A stretch of DNA of 64,000 nt from contig CM057449.1 of assembly GCA_016271365.2 (NCBI GenBank), positions 1,568,806,501 through 1,568,870,500 on the forward strand, given 5' to 3'. The translations under genes and the position numbers were made by a program. This DNA comes from Neoceratodus forsteri (lineage: Eukaryota > Chordata > Ceratodontiformes > Ceratodontidae). The notes beneath the pieces are model-generated. The model saw only the letters and a list, made by a program, of their open reading frames with translations. It was not told where the DNA came from and did no database searches. Below, one piece after another: positions 1 through 10,441 of the stretch. Numbering within the stretch: the first letter of the stretch is position 1; the number at the start of each line of letters is the position of its first letter.

Positions 1-7
1 TTGGACC

Positions 8-493
8 TTGGCATATTCCCTGGAGGTATCTCTCTCAGCTGTCCATCTCCCAGGAAAGGACAATGTATTGGCAGATGCTCTCAGCAGAATCAACCAGAAC
101 CACCATGAGTGGTCACTGAACAAGCAGGTCCTGAAGGCTGTCTTCAGGAGGTGGGGCATTCCAGAAGTCCACCTATTTGCAGCTCCAGGCAATCATCAGC
201 TACCACAGTTCTGTTGCAGACCCCCTATCAAGGGCACAATCCCTCTGGATGCACTTCTGCTGGAATGGACAGGGAGGTTTCTGTATGCTTTCCCTCCCTT
301 CTCCTTACTGCTAAGGGTGCTAAACAAACTCAGAGACCAGCCAGCAACAATGATTCTCATTGCCCCAGACTGGGCCAGACAGCCCTGGTACTCCATGATT
401 CTATCAATGTCAGTATCCAAACCAATCAGCCTCCCCAGGAGGCACAACCTACTATCATCCTCTCAGGGCAGGATCATGTACCCCAACCTGTAA
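8..493 (+). pseudogene. DIRS-1 RNase H end and connection region
   Basis: An open frame of 161 codons. Near its start is the HLPGKDNVLADALSR block that closes the RNase H domain in DIRS and related retroelements, followed by HEWSLN, and a tract (FAAPGNHQLP, then LYAFPPFSLL and ATMILIAPDW) that recurs in DIRS-3 as the link to the recombinase. It is the C-terminal part of the RT-RH polyprotein; the start methionine is incidental because the frame is cut by the window edge. The recombinase frame overlaps its 3' half, as in DIRS-3. Confidence 0.75.
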
Positions 494-499
494 TCCCTC

Positions 500-1563
500 A
501 GGCTCAAGGCCTGGCTCTTGAAGACTTAGAATATGTAGGCTTGCATTTGTCAGAAGGGGTCATGGAAATACTCAGGGTTTCCAGAAAGTCTTCCACTAGA
601 AAAACTTATTCTTCCAAATGGAAAAGATTCTCCTTTTGGTGCCAAGGCAAGGGCCTGGATCACAACCAAGCCACTTTACCAATAGTTCTGGATTATTTAG
701 CACATCTCCATTCTTCTAACCTAAAAGCCTCTACTCTGAGAGTGCACTTGGCAGCTGTCTCAGCTTATTTGCCCACAGGTGAGGGGTTTTCCCTAGCCTC
801 TAACCCTGTATTTAGGAAATGTAAAAGGGATTGCTGCATTTGCATCCTCCACATAGCGAACCAACCCCTATGTGGGACCTCAAAGTTTGTATTGTCCAGC
901 TCATGCAGCCTGCCTTTGAACCTCTGTCTTCGGCAAACCTCAAGTATATGACTTGGAAGACAGTATTCTTAGTAGCCATGACTTCTGCTAGAAGGATCAA
1001 TGAGCTTCAGGCCTTGTCTACAGAGCCTGGTTACATCGCCGTCCATAGAGACAAAGTTGTCCTGGGGACTAATAGAAAATTCCTACCTAAGGTGGTATCA
1101 GAGTTCCACCTTAACCAGTCCATTTCACTACCTGTCTTTTTCATTGATCACTCTACTCCAGGTGAATGTAGACTGCATAGCCTACATGTAAAAAGGGCCA
1201 TTACCTATTATCTTGACCACATAGATGCATAGACAGGATCAAACTCAGCTCTTCCTCACCTACGGAGAGGTAGGAAAAGGGAAACCAGCCACGAAAAGAG
1301 CCATTGCTAGATGGATTGTGGCTTGCATTCAGTTCTGTTACAACAAGGTGGGTAAGCAGCCACCTGCAGACCTCAAGGTTCATTCGACTAGGGGCACAGC
1401 AGCCTCTTTAGCAGCTGCTAGAGATATCCCCCTAACTGACATATGTAAAGCAGCTACTTGGAAAACAGTACATACCTTCACCAAGCATTATTGTTTGGAT
1501 GTCCAGGCCAGAGAGGATGCCAGGTTTGGCACAGCAGTCCTGAAGAGCCTGTTTGTTAGGTAG
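500..1563 (+). pseudogene. DIRS-1 tyrosine recombinase, frameshifted
   Basis: The recombinase cuts and rejoins DNA through a covalent phosphotyrosine to integrate the circular element. The N-terminal core-binding part (RKSSTRKTYSSKWKRF) is in one frame to about 790. The catalytic part resumes in a second frame from about 831, with the first arginine in TSARRINELQ at about 991-996. A stop and frame change near 1230 leads to a third frame carrying HSTRG (1381-1392) and the nucleophile tyrosine in FTKHYCLDV (1489-1491). All catalytic residues can be seen but lie in three frames, so no active protein is made. The C-terminus runs about 20 residues past the point where the DIRS-3 copy stops. Confidence 0.8.
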
Positions 1564-1601
1564 GTTCTAGCCCACCTCCAAAAGTACTGCTTGGGTAGTC
1601 T

Positions 1602-1706
1602 GCATAAGTCAGAATACAGTAAGATTTCCTGGGGTTTGAAGAAAGAATTATTCACTATAGTGAGTCTTGTTTCTTCCAAGGGAATCTTACTGTATTCTGA
1701 GCACCC
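1602..1706. repeat. DIRS-1 internal complementary region
   Basis: Two inverted blocks face each other here: GTCAGAATACAGTAAGATT (1609-1627) and its complement around 1683-1701 (AATCTTACTGTATTCTGAG). The second block extends left into TTCCAAGGG, which is complementary to the right terminal repeat at 2069-2096. In DIRS elements such a region is thought to template completion of the circular DNA intermediate. Confidence 0.75.
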
Positions 1707-2061
1707 TCCCTTCCTCCACTTCTGTGAACCTAGGGTCACTGCACTCCAGCTGTACTAGTGTGTTGCAAACCTGTGGGTATTTTTTTTTCTTTTGGGCATC
1801 TGTGACTTGAGTCTTAGGAGAGCCAGTTCAAATTTTTTAAGGGGACAAAAAATGTTTGTTATTGAAAAAGGGGAATTAGTTGTTAATAATAGTTGTGCTT
1901 AGTTAGATAAATTTTGGTGCATGCTTCATAAGAATCTGACAGTTTAGAACTGTTTACCAGGGACAGTGGTTTGAAAACCGAGCTCAAGCCTAGCATTCCA
2001 TCATTTGCATAGGTTCTATTAACCATTTCGGCTCCGGGGCAGTCCTATAGTGAGATCATAC

Positions 2062-2115
2062 TGCATAAGTCAGAATACAGTAAGATTCCCTTGGAAAAAA
2101 CAAAATTACTATGAT
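2062..2115. repeat. DIRS-1 right inverted terminal repeat
   Basis: TGCATAAGTCAGAATACAG at 2062-2080, continuing TAAGATTCCCTTGGAA to 2096, is the inverse complement of 1671-1702. It marks the right end of DIRS-1; the exact outer base is uncertain because flanking DNA begins within about 20 bp. Confidence 0.65.
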
Positions 2116-2139
2116 GAGTACTTTTTTCTTGCCTTCCTA

Positions 2140-3091
2140 CTCAAATTAGAATTCGCTAATATCATTCCTCGTGTAATATCAATGCCCTTTCTGCTGCCAC
2201 CAATGTCAGGATTGGACTGTTATACCACCATAGGGACTGCCTACCACAAGAGGCCCTTATATTGGCAATCACCTCCTCTGTCCTGTTGCTAATCGACTAT
2301 GGGCTGCCAATCTATACTGCAGCCGACAACACTGCGCTTGCAAGAATCCATCTCTCTATAAACAAGGCCTGCAGGCTAATGCTGGGAGCCCATAGGTGCA
2401 CCCATATGTGCCTGCTGTACTCCACCACCAACTTGCTCAACTTTGAAGAAAGACTCCACTTCCAAACCTGCCTTCTTATAAAAAAGACCCTGCTAGGGCT
2501 CTCCCCCCAGGGGTCGCCACCTCCCTGCAGCGTGCATCCCCCTCAGTCTCCACCTGCAGCACTGTCAAAACCTCTCTTATTGCCCCCAGGGTAAGGACCT
2601 CTATGGCCCAGAGATGCTTTTGCTATCGGGCTCCCTCCTGGTTCAATTCCCTCCCAGCCAACATAGCTGACTCCAATAAGCTTGGTCCTTTCAAGGTCTC
2701 CCTCAGAAGCCATATGACAAGCACTCGCTGCTGCAGCTGCACATAATCCCCCACCTGCTCCTTACTCTCACCCCTATGCTGGGTCTGCCCTGTCTACTTT
2801 TGCTGTATATGCCTGAGGTCTCAGGCAACATCTGCGGACTAATGTAATAAAATATCTCAGGTTGTTACCTGACGTGGTTCTCGTGTATCTATATTATGAC
2901 TACTGTGATCTACCTATTACCAAGCTTGTACCACCAGTGAATGCCTGTAACACTAGTTGCTTTTTTAATCTAAGCATTATGTACTGTACAGTTTTATTTG
3001 CGGTGATGTATTGCTCTCTTGACAAGGTGCCTTTGTAAATGAGTCTTTGACTCAAAGGTCTGTAAACCGATGATCTAATAAATAAATAAAT
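2140..3091 (+). mobile_element. L2-clade LINE, 3' fragment
   Basis: Truncated L2-type LINE: the C-terminal end of reverse transcriptase (2262-2740), then a 3' UTR, ending in TAATAAATAAATAAATG (about 3075-3091), a typical short tandem LINE tail. The 5' side abuts DIRS-1. It is a separate copy from L2-A, since its RT lies upstream of the L2-A endonuclease on the same strand. Confidence 0.65.
2262..2740 (+). pseudogene. L2 reverse transcriptase C-terminal fragment
   Basis: The frame from 2262 reads LLLIDYGLPIYTAADNTALA, then INKACRLMLGAHR and LLNFEERLHFQTCLLIKKT, the region after the RT palm where L2-clade LINEs have a (I/F)DYG...Y block. The equivalent block IFDYGDIIYPSASA occurs in L2-Y at about 46600. 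After a stop at 2592 the next frame gives RAPSWFNSLPANIAD, the usual terminal W-N-SLP motif. No palm or catalytic residues remain. Confidence 0.6.
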
Positions 3092-3489
3092 GTTACTGCT
3101 GCATGGCATCTGCCTTGTTAGCCCTTTCTAGCTCTGTATTTACTATTAGCCCAGTCTAGTCAGATTAGTTTAATTGAATTTCTCTTGCACTGATATAGAT
3201 TAGTTAGCACCCCTGGTTTGTTTCATTTAAGTTCTGTAACTTTACTCTTGTGAATTACTTTGGTTGTGCTGACTACTACAGTATACTTGTTTGTACTGGC
3301 CAAATGTGCATTCACATCTGCTCTAGTAATTCATTTTATTGGTAGCCAAACTTGATCCTAGTACAAGTATAACATTTAAATAAATATTTTATTACCAGTC
3401 TTGACAGCTAGATTCATGTGACAGGGATTCCCCTGACAACCCTGTCTGCTAGCTGCTATAATTTGCACCATCCACTAGTCCTCCCCAAC
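3092..3489. other. No gene seen; AT-rich flank or L2-A 5' UTR
   Basis: No coding signal or clear repeat end. It lies immediately upstream of the L2-A leader ORF and may be that element's 5' UTR, which I cannot prove. Confidence 0.3.
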
Positions 3490-4127
3490 TTTTGCTGACT
3501 GTGCTTCACTCCACCTTCTTCCTTTCATTTTGGCGCTTCTGTCCCTTTCACTTTGTCTCTCCCTCTCCCCAAACCATTCTCTTTATCTTGCTTTATCTTC
3601 TATCTTACTCCCCCTCACCCACATCCCCTTTCCTGCCCCTTCCTTCCTTTCATTCTCACTCCTTCTCCTCATTCACCTGGGTGTCCTCTCCTCCCCCCTC
3701 ACAATCTTGATGCTCTTTTGTGATTTCCCTAACTCCCTGCCCCCTTCTCTTCTCAAGCACCTGTTTACAGGCGCAGGTCTCACACTGCTTATAATCCTCA
3801 CAACCTTTCTGCTACTGAAGTAGAGTGATGTGGAGCTAAACCCTGGTCCCTTCTCCTTCCCATCTCCCTTCCTTTACAAAGGGCTGAGCATTTTTCATAT
3901 AAACGTCAGGAGTCTACTCCCCAAGACTGACCAGCTAAGGAGGCTGTGGGTCATACACTACAATCCTAATGTCCTAATCATTATAGAAACCTGGCTCCTT
4001 GCCCAAATCTGTAATGTAGAAGGCAGTCTGTCTAGTTACATGGTTCACAGACAGGAATATGGGAAGTGTGGCAGTGGCATTCTTCAGCTGTACATCAAAA
4101 CCTTAACTGGGACACCATTTATCGATC
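3490..4127 (+). mobile_element. L2-A LINE, segment 1 (leader, 2A-like motif, endonuclease start)
   Basis: First of three collinear pieces of one L2-type LINE. It holds a low-complexity, leucine-rich leader ORF (3530-3823), a 2A-like motif (3827-3850), then the start of the AP-type endonuclease: IFHINVRSLLPKTDQL and NPNVLIIIETWL contain the family's N and E catalytic positions. The frame is lost at about 4127 where DIRS-2 was inserted. The endonuclease reading resumes at 10857, and the endonuclease-RT linker at 16979. Confidence 0.7.
3827..3850 (+). other. 2A-like motif DVELNPGP in L2-A
   Basis: The codons read DVELNPGP, matching the 2A consensus D(V/I)ExNPGP, at which ribosomes skip the Gly-Pro bond and release two chains from one frame. 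2A-like peptides are known at the N-terminus of some CR1/L2-type retrotransposon ORFs, often after a hydrophobic leader. Here the upstream leader ends LLIILTTFLLLK, but a TAG (3821-3823) now separates it from the motif, probably a decay mutation. Cleavage activity is not shown. Confidence 0.65.
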
Positions 4128-4245
4128 TTCTTTGGGGATATCTCTTTCATCAGGTCACTTATGGAACTTATAGCCATCAGGCACTAGGACCATGCAGAAA
4201 CTTTTCTAGCAGTCTAGTAGGGGTCACCCATGCTGACGTCATATG
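4128..4245. repeat. DIRS-2 left terminal repeat
   Basis: Starts CGATCTTCTTTGGGGATATC. Its first ~35 bp are complementary to 9308-9343 in the internal region, and the following AACTTATAGCCATCAGGCAC block is inverted at 10180-10245 in the right repeat. The same block is found in both ITRs of DIRS-4. Confidence 0.75.
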
Positions 4246-4471
4246 CCGACATCCCTGCATTTATATAAGCGTGGGTGACCCCACTCCCTCCTCAGTTCAT
4301 TCCCGTCGACCATACTTACATGGACTTCGCAATATGAGCAAACTAGATAGACCAAATGGCCTTCTTCTGCTGGCTTCTTCATATGTTTGTATCATTCAGT
4401 CAACCGCCAATTTTCTATTTACCTTTTCTTTCTTTTGATTTTCTATTTTAAAGTGATTCCTTTTATTTAGT

Positions 4472-6400
4472 ATGTCAAGAACAAAAGACTCCTCCAACCT
4501 TTTCCATCACTGGCACTGCATAAAGATTTACTCCGAAGATGAGCACGACCTCTACATATGCATATGCATATGCTGCCTCGGACCTAGCCATGACGCCCTC
4601 ACCTATGAACTCTGCCTGAAGTTCAACCTCGCCACCTGGTGGCACTGCCAGAAAGCCCTTCTGTCCTTTCTTCTGGAGCAACAACTAGCCAGTATGGAGC
4701 AGGGATCTTCGGTGACTACCATCTTCCCAGTGGCCGGCTCAATCTTCATCCTCTCAAGCCACCAAGGCCCGGGACAAGTCTTCGGGGAAACCCTCTGACC
4801 AGAATGGGGAATGTAACAAAGGCCATTCCCCCTGGAGACACTGTTGATCCCCAGTTGCTATTGCCTCTTCCTCTGTGACAGCGCTGTTGACCTCTTCGGC
4901 GTCGACCCCTTAACTCCCTCTTGACCATTCCTGGCAGTGAGTTCCACCAGCCTTTCTATGGCAGGTTAAGGGTCGCAGACCTCGGGCTTGCCTGGGTCAT
5001 CAATGCCAGCTCTGCTACTGCGACCTCCGCAACTGCAAGGTCCACCTGCACTGGGCCTCACTGGCTCTGCTTCAGCAGGCAGTGCTCCAGCGATGCCAGC
5101 ACATCTGCTCCCTCTGTCGCTGCCATTGACACCTGTGTTGCCTATTCATAACGTCGACCTAAGTACAGTCCTTTCCTCTATGACAATGGTGCAAATCCAG
5201 CAGCTCATTCCCCAGCATGTACCTTCATTGTCATTGCTGGGGGTGCTGCCTCTGTGTCAATGCCAGTTCAGCTCCAGCACTCAGCAACCTCTTGGTCATT
5301 GTTGTCTATGCTGTTGGTCCCTGCCTCAGACCAGGTTGATGTCAAGGAGGAATCCCACCCAGATCTCATTCTTCCTGATGAGGAAGATGAAGAGCAAGAT
5401 GTTGGGGGTGATTCCTCAGACAAACCCACTGTCTCATCAGGGAATGAGGACTCTACGAAACATACTCCAGTATCCCCACCCGAGGACTTCTCCTTCTTCT
5501 CCCTTATGAAACAACTTCAGGCTACCATGGGGTTCCAAACTAAGGAGAAGGATATCATCTGCCATGCCCAGGAAGTCTGACAAGCATTATCAGGCCCATC
5601 TGGGGAAGTTTTTCTATGCCTTCCAACCAGAAACTGGCTTAGTGGCCATCAAGGCAGTTCATGATCTCTCCAAGTTGCCCAAGTACCTTAGTTCCCTCCC
5701 TTCCTTACAGGGAATCTAGGAGGCTTGACCTTTGGGGCAAGAGGACATTTGCTTTGGTCACTTTAGCTTCAGGATTGCCAGTTACTTGTCTCACTGTCTC
5801 ATATGATCAAGTACCAGAACACCCTCTGGAAGAAGTACAAAGATTCAGCACAGGCCCTTCCCGAGGGTCCCCAGAGGCAGGAACATTTTAAGTCTCTCCA
5901 GGCTGCAGGGGATGTGAGCAAGCATTTCCCAAGGGCCATTTGTGACATGGCTGATGTCACCGCCAGGGCTGCTGCCACTGGCATCTGCCTTAGAGGCACA
6001 CGTGTCTGAGGGTCTCACGATCTTCTGCTGATGTCCTGCAGAACATTCTAAATGCCCCCTTTGAGGGCTTTAAGCTTTTTGGCCCTGATGTGCAGGATAT
6101 TATCAATGACCTGCAGATCTCTGGCAGAGCCATTAGGTCTGTTCACTCCCTTTATCATACTGAACCCAGGAGCAGACCACAACTCTTCTTTCATACAGTA
6201 AGGTCACCCATAAGACTGGGTCAGAAACCAGACCTCATAGCAAGCGTAGAGCAGGCTCTGCCTTGCTGCTCCTTCCTCCACCATGGGTGCCTCTGCCAAA
6301 AACCCCAGAGGTGGCAGTGTGGCCCTGGCCACTGGCTCTGCTTCACTATGACACCTTTCCTGAGCCCCTCCTCCTTCCCCAAGCCAAGAGGTGGTGGTTA
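4472..6400 (+). pseudogene. DIRS-2 Gag-like region, multiple frames
   Basis: Gag is the presumed nucleic-acid-binding structural protein. The start is set at 4472 (MSRTKDSSN). Downstream frames include an acidic tract (ILPDEEDEEQD) followed by SFFSLMKQLQATMGF, which has a close match in DIRS-4 at 58735-58960. A later frame (5803-6009) reads YQNTLWKKYKDSAQALPEG and ICDMADVTARAAAT, which resembles the Gag core of DIRS-family elements; DIRS-3 has the counterpart YQGYFSHYEYVLW. At least four frame changes or stops break it. Assignment rests on position and between-copy similarity. Confidence 0.6.
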
Positions 6401-7180
6401 GGGATAGTTTCTCCCTCCATCTAGATCAATGGAGGGCCCTTACAACCAATGCTTGGGTCCTGCAGCTAATCGAGCAGGGCCATGATCTAAAACTTCTAGG
6501 ACAGCCTCCAGATTTTCCACCTGTTCTCTCCACTTGTCCTCCCATACACATTCTGGTGTTCTGGGAGAAGGTGCTTACCTTGCTGTGCAAAAGGGCTATA
6601 GAACCAGTGCCTGGGCAGCAAAAGAACAAAGGGTTCTATTCCCAGTTCTTCCTTAACCCCAAGCAAAAAGGGGATGTTAGGTCCATTATAGACCTCAAAG
6701 GCCTGAATAAATATATCCAATATAAAAAGTTCAGGATGGTCACCCTGCATCACCTGCTACCTCTGCTCAGGCAAGGAAACTGGTTTGCTCCCTGGACATG
6801 CAGGATGCTTATCTGCATCTCAAGATTTGCTCCCCACAGGCGTTACCTCATGTTCCTGTTCCAGAGGGAACATTACCAGTTCTGGGTATTGCCTTTTGGC
6901 TTATCCTCTGCGCCATGGGTCTTTACCAAATGCTTAGCAGAAGTAGAGGTGGCCCTCAGGTGAGAAGGCCTATATGTCTTCCCTTATTTGAATGACTGGT
7001 TACTAAAGGCCCAGTCCAGAGCTGTCCTGCTACCCACTCTAGAATGTACCAGGCAGTTGCTCCAAGCCCTATGGAGTACTGTCAATCTGTCCAAGTCTGC
7101 CCTGACCCCCATGTCAATGGCTGCAGTACATAGGGGCAATTCTGGACATAGTCCAGGGCAAGGCCTTCCTTCCACAAGAC
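6391..7180 (+). pseudogene. DIRS-2 reverse transcriptase
   Basis: Copies element RNA into DNA. The first frame (6391-6963) has GFYSQFFLNPKQKGDVRSII, YQFWVLPFGLSSAPWVFTK and neighbouring RT fingers/palm blocks. A TGA at 6961-6963 follows LR, but the same frame continues YVFPYLNDWLLKAQ, where the catalytic box should be Y-L-D-D-W; the first aspartate is now asparagine. The LDxxDAY block upstream is disturbed (WTCRMLICI near 6795). Inactive. Confidence 0.75.
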
Positions 7181-7805
7181 ATGGCAGAATGCCTAATTGC
7201 TCAGGTGCAGTTGGTCACCCAAAGCTGGTACATCACACCCAGAACATTCCGGAGGCTGTTGTGCCTGATGGCTGCAGCCATTATCACTGTACCCTTGGGC
7301 AGCCTGCATATGCAGATCCCCCAGTGGACTCTGCGGGTCCAGTGGGATCAACACACCGATGACCTGGATTAGCAGGTTCTTGTCTCCTCCCCTGTCTTCA
7401 GTGGTGGATGGACCCCCGCAATCTTCCAAGAAGGTGCCCTTTCTCATACCTTCTCCTCAGCAGATCCTCATCATGGATGCCTCGGGTCTGGGTTAGGGAA
7501 AGCACCTGGGTCACTTTCAGTCCCAGGGAACCTGGTCTCCAATGGAGGTTCACCTCCACATAAACATTTTAGAAATGAGAGCAGTTCTATATGCCTTATG
7601 GGGCTTTCAGAACAATCCCTCTCTGGGTCCCCTGCTGGTGCAATCGGACAACCTCAGTGTTTTTTATTACATCAACAAACAAGGGGGGACTCAATGCTAC
7701 CCCCTGTGCAGAGAGGCGACTGGTACTGGGCGATAGATCATGGTCTAGATCTATTAGCCATCCATGTTCCAGGTGACCAAAACACCTTGGGCAGCCTCAG
7801 CTGAT
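7181..7805 (+). pseudogene. DIRS-2 RNase H
   Basis: Degrades RNA in the RNA-DNA hybrid. Recognised by INILEMRAVLYAL (catalytic Glu) and LLVQSDNLSVFYYINKQGG (catalytic Asp) at 7560-7690, matching the same blocks in DIRS-3 and DIRS-4. The MDASGLG-type first aspartate is at about 7472 but is followed by a TAG at 7492-7494. The terminal HVPGDQNTLG block is at about 7765-7790, in another frame. Confidence 0.7.
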
Positions 7806-7824
7806 CACAGTCCAGGATGCACAC

Positions 7825-9241
7825 TTGGAAACTGCTGATGTCAGTCGTAGGCCACCTGTTCAACAGGTGGGGTCATCCAAAGCTGGATCGTTTTGCACCC
7901 CCACTCAATGCAAAATTGCTGCATTTCTGTTTGCTAGAACCAGGGCTTGGAGTTTTCTGGTGAAGTGCATTTTCCCTCTCCCGGAAAGGGAGGTTCCTCT
8001 ACACCCTTCTTCTGAGACAGAAGGTGCTCATAAAGCTCCAAATGGAGGAGATCACCCTAATTCTAGTAGCACAGTGCTGGACTTATCAGACCTGGTTTTC
8101 ATTACTGCAACAACTGACTGTGGAAACTCTAGTTCCCCTGCCTCTCTGCAGGGATCTGTTGACATAGGCACAGGGTACCCTGGTACTTTCAGACCACAAG
8201 TCCCTCCACCTGCATGCATGACTCCTGAAGACATAGCCATTGCTTGGTTGGGGTGTCCCAAAAAGTGACTGATGCCCTGGTGGCCGCCAGGAAACCCTCC
8301 ACCAGTGCCATTTATTCGATGAAGTGGAAACACTTTGCTAGATGGGCCGCTTCCCATCACCTGGACCCATTCACTTGTCCAGTGAACCAGGTTCTAGACT
8401 ATCTCCTGTCCTTGTCAGATGTGGGGGTCCAATATTCCTCTACTAAGGTGCACTTGTTTGCTATATCAGCCTTCCATGTGCCCATTGATGGCCATACTAT
8501 GGCCCAGTTGGAAGCAGTCTGTACTTTTCTGAGAGGCATTTTCCACTTGAAGCCTCCTATCTGTACTTTCGTTCTAGAAAAGCATACTGTTTCTCCCTTT
8601 GAGCCAGCCAGATTTTTTGAGCTATGCTTTTTGCCACAGAAAGCATAATTTTTAGTTGCTATTACTTCTGCTCAAAAGATTTCAGAGCTACAGGCTCTCA
8701 TGTGTGAGCAGCCTTATTTGATTTTCCACAAAGACAGGGTGTCTTTGCACACTAACCCTAAGTTTCTTCCTAAGTTGGTGTCTGAGTTTACTCTAAATCA
8801 GTCTATCCACCTGCCTGTTTATTACCCAGAGTATGCCAATCCAGGAGAAGCATTGCTCCATACTCCAGCTGTGCATAGAATTCTCAGGTACTATACACAC
8901 CATACCAAGGTGTGCAGAAAGTCCTCTCAGTTATTTGTTTCTTTCACCCCTGGAAAAGAGGGCATTCCAGTTTCTAAGCAGTGTTTGTCCAAATGGTTGG
9001 AAAACTATTAGTTTTTGTTATAGAAAGTATGGTAAGGATCTTCTTGAATTTGTTCATGGTCATTCCACCTGAAATATGGCCACCTCGGTTGCCTGTTTCA
9101 GGAAACGTGTCCGCTGCTAAAAATCTGTGCCACTGACACTTGGAATACTGTCCACACTTTCACAAAGCACTACAGTCTGGACATTGCTTTCAGAAGAAGG
9201 GCTGGCTTCAGCCTAGCTGTGCTTCAAGGCTTCATTTCTTA
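7825..9241 (+). pseudogene. DIRS-2 tyrosine recombinase, catalytic Arg lost
   Basis: Core-binding region ARKPSTSAIYSMKWKHFARW lies in the 8244-8648 frame. A TAA at 8646 is followed by FLVAITSAQKISELQ, where the first catalytic arginine (SACR or SAHR in the other copies) is lysine. The frame at 8700-9011 keeps DRVSLHTNPKFLPKLVSEF. After another break, the final frame (about 9138-9241) has HTFTKHYSLDI with the nucleophile tyrosine. No active enzyme is possible. Confidence 0.75.
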
Positions 9242-9307
9242 GGCCCTTTGTCTCCTGCCACCCAGACTGTCTCATTGTCTGTACTGTTTGGGACTTGTTC
9301 CATAGGT

Positions 9308-9980
9308 GTGACCTGATGAAAGAAATATCCCCAAAGAAGATAGAACAGTTATGTAAACACTTTTTTTTCTCCTTTGGGTCACCGTGCTCTGAGGCTCTGG
9401 CCCCGACCCTGCCAGAACTACCGCTCACCCCCCCGACTTTCCGAAGTGGTGATCAATCCAGGCTTACCCCCCTCTGGATGGGGCCATCGGCAGGGCAGCT
9501 CTGTGGAACACTTTCTGGATCCCAGTGGCAGTGAATCCCTGGGAAAGCTCCTTGTCTTACCCCCAAGGCAGGGCCAAGGAGCTGGCCAAACCAACAGACT
9601 GCAGCGGCTGCATCACCGGTTGGGACTCACGGCAGGTGGCACGTCATGGAGGGACAACAATTTTGCTGCTATGTCCCAAGGGGGCAGGACATACGAGGAT
9701 GTAGGCACCATAGCATGACATCCCCGGCCCCCCCATCTCAATGGCATTGGCATTCGTTCATTCTCCCGGCCTCCACTAGGGGATGAGTGTGCACCGAACA
9801 TTCTCCCAGCCTTCCCCCCAGAGGCGGAGAGCAGTCTCTAGGACGCTCCTTCTGCCCCACCCCATCCGTCTCACCAACCCCCCAGGTCCACTGAGCCAGT
9901 TGCCTTGCTGCAGTTATGTAAGAGCTTATCGTAACAGTAGATCTTCGAGGGAATCTCTTTCATCATGTCATGCTGACCCT
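9308..9980. repeat. DIRS-2 internal complementary region, split by a SINE
   Basis: 9308-9343 is the reverse complement of the left ITR start (4126-4161). 9911-9980 (GTAACAGTAGATCTTCGAGG) is the reverse complement of the right ITR end around 10240-10305. In DIRS-4 the equivalent halves are adjacent (55740-55850), so the 554-bp block between them here is a later insertion. Confidence 0.75.
9357..9910 (-). mobile_element. Long SINE copy 3, reverse strand, in DIRS-2
   Basis: Flanked by an 11-bp duplication CAGTTATGTAA (9346-9356 and 9911-9921). On the reverse strand it starts near GGCAACTGGCTCAGTGG, which has an A-box look, and ends in a short A-rich tail (T8 at 9361-9368 on the plus strand). 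The body aligns by eye with the SINEs at 26834 and 38094, for example the GGAGC(G/A)TCC block and the GGGGGGTAA(G/T)CCTGG block near the 3' end. Non-autonomous; probably moved by a LINE. Confidence 0.7.
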
Positions 9981-10099
9981 CCCTCCTTCCCCTGGTCTCT
10001 GTCTCTAGACTGGCTTTCTTGTTGCTCTAGCCTTTGTTATAGCTGGGCACCTCATTTCTCTCCTTGGTTCCCTAGAGGGAGGTCTAGTAAGTATGATAT

Positions 10100-10309
10100 C
10101 TGGCATGGAACTGAGGAGGGAGCAGGGCACCCATGCTTATATATGCAGGGACGTCAGCACATGACATCAGTGTGGGCAGCCCCTACTAGACTGCTAGAAA
10201 AGTTTCTGTGTTGTCCTAGTGCCTGATACCTATAAGTTCTATAGGTGTAACCTGTTGAAAGAGATTCCCTTGAAGATCTACTGCTGTGGTAATTTCTTAT
10301 GTAACTTTT
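10100..10309. repeat. DIRS-2 right terminal repeat
   Basis: Carries the inverted counterpart of the left ITR (CCTGATACCTATAAGTTCTA at 10220-10239 and the adjoining CTACTAGACTGCTAGAAAAG). The outermost part is complementary to 9911-9980. The end is placed at TTCTTATGTAACT (about 10309) by comparison with the DIRS-4 left end. Confidence 0.7.
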
Positions 10310-10441
10310 CTTTCTGACATCCCCTCTTCCCATGAACTCCTTTTGCAGGCTCTATTTTCCCTGCTTACTTACTATTTTCATCAGTGGAATTTGCTTCTCC
10401 CCCAGAGGTAAACCTGACTCCTGTCCCACCAATCTGTGTAG

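Larger units (their letters stand above)
1..2115 (+). mobile_element. DIRS-1: 3' part of a DIRS-type tyrosine-recombinase retrotransposon
   Basis: The window opens inside a DIRS element; its Gag, RT and left terminal repeat lie upstream. What remains, in order, is the end of the RNase H/connection region, a tyrosine recombinase (YR), an internal complementary region at about 1602-1706 and a right terminal repeat at about 2062-2115. This RT-RH-YR order and the inverted/internal repeat layout are hallmarks of the DIRS family, which integrates a circular DNA copy with YR instead of a DDE integrase. The recombinase is broken by frameshifts, so the copy is dead. Its terminal repeat differs from those of the other DIRS copies here, so it is a separate subfamily. 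Confidence 0.85.
4128..10309 (+). mobile_element. DIRS-2: near full-length, inactivated DIRS element
   Basis: Has left ITR (4128 onward), Gag, RT, RNase H, tyrosine recombinase, internal complementary region and right ITR (to about 10309). Of its roughly 6.2 kb, 554 bp is a SINE (9357-9910) inserted in the internal complementary region. Gag and recombinase are split over several frames, the RT box reads YLND, and the first recombinase arginine is lysine, so it cannot move. Its ITRs are close to those of DIRS-4 (same subfamily) and unlike DIRS-1 and DIRS-3. It sits inside the endonuclease of L2-A. Confidence 0.85.

Noticed and set aside
8..10000. Endogenous retrovirus or Ty3-type LTR element from RT/RNase H similarity
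   Set aside because: No long terminal repeats, protease or DDE integrase. The tyrosine recombinase and inverted/internal complementary repeats identify DIRS instead.
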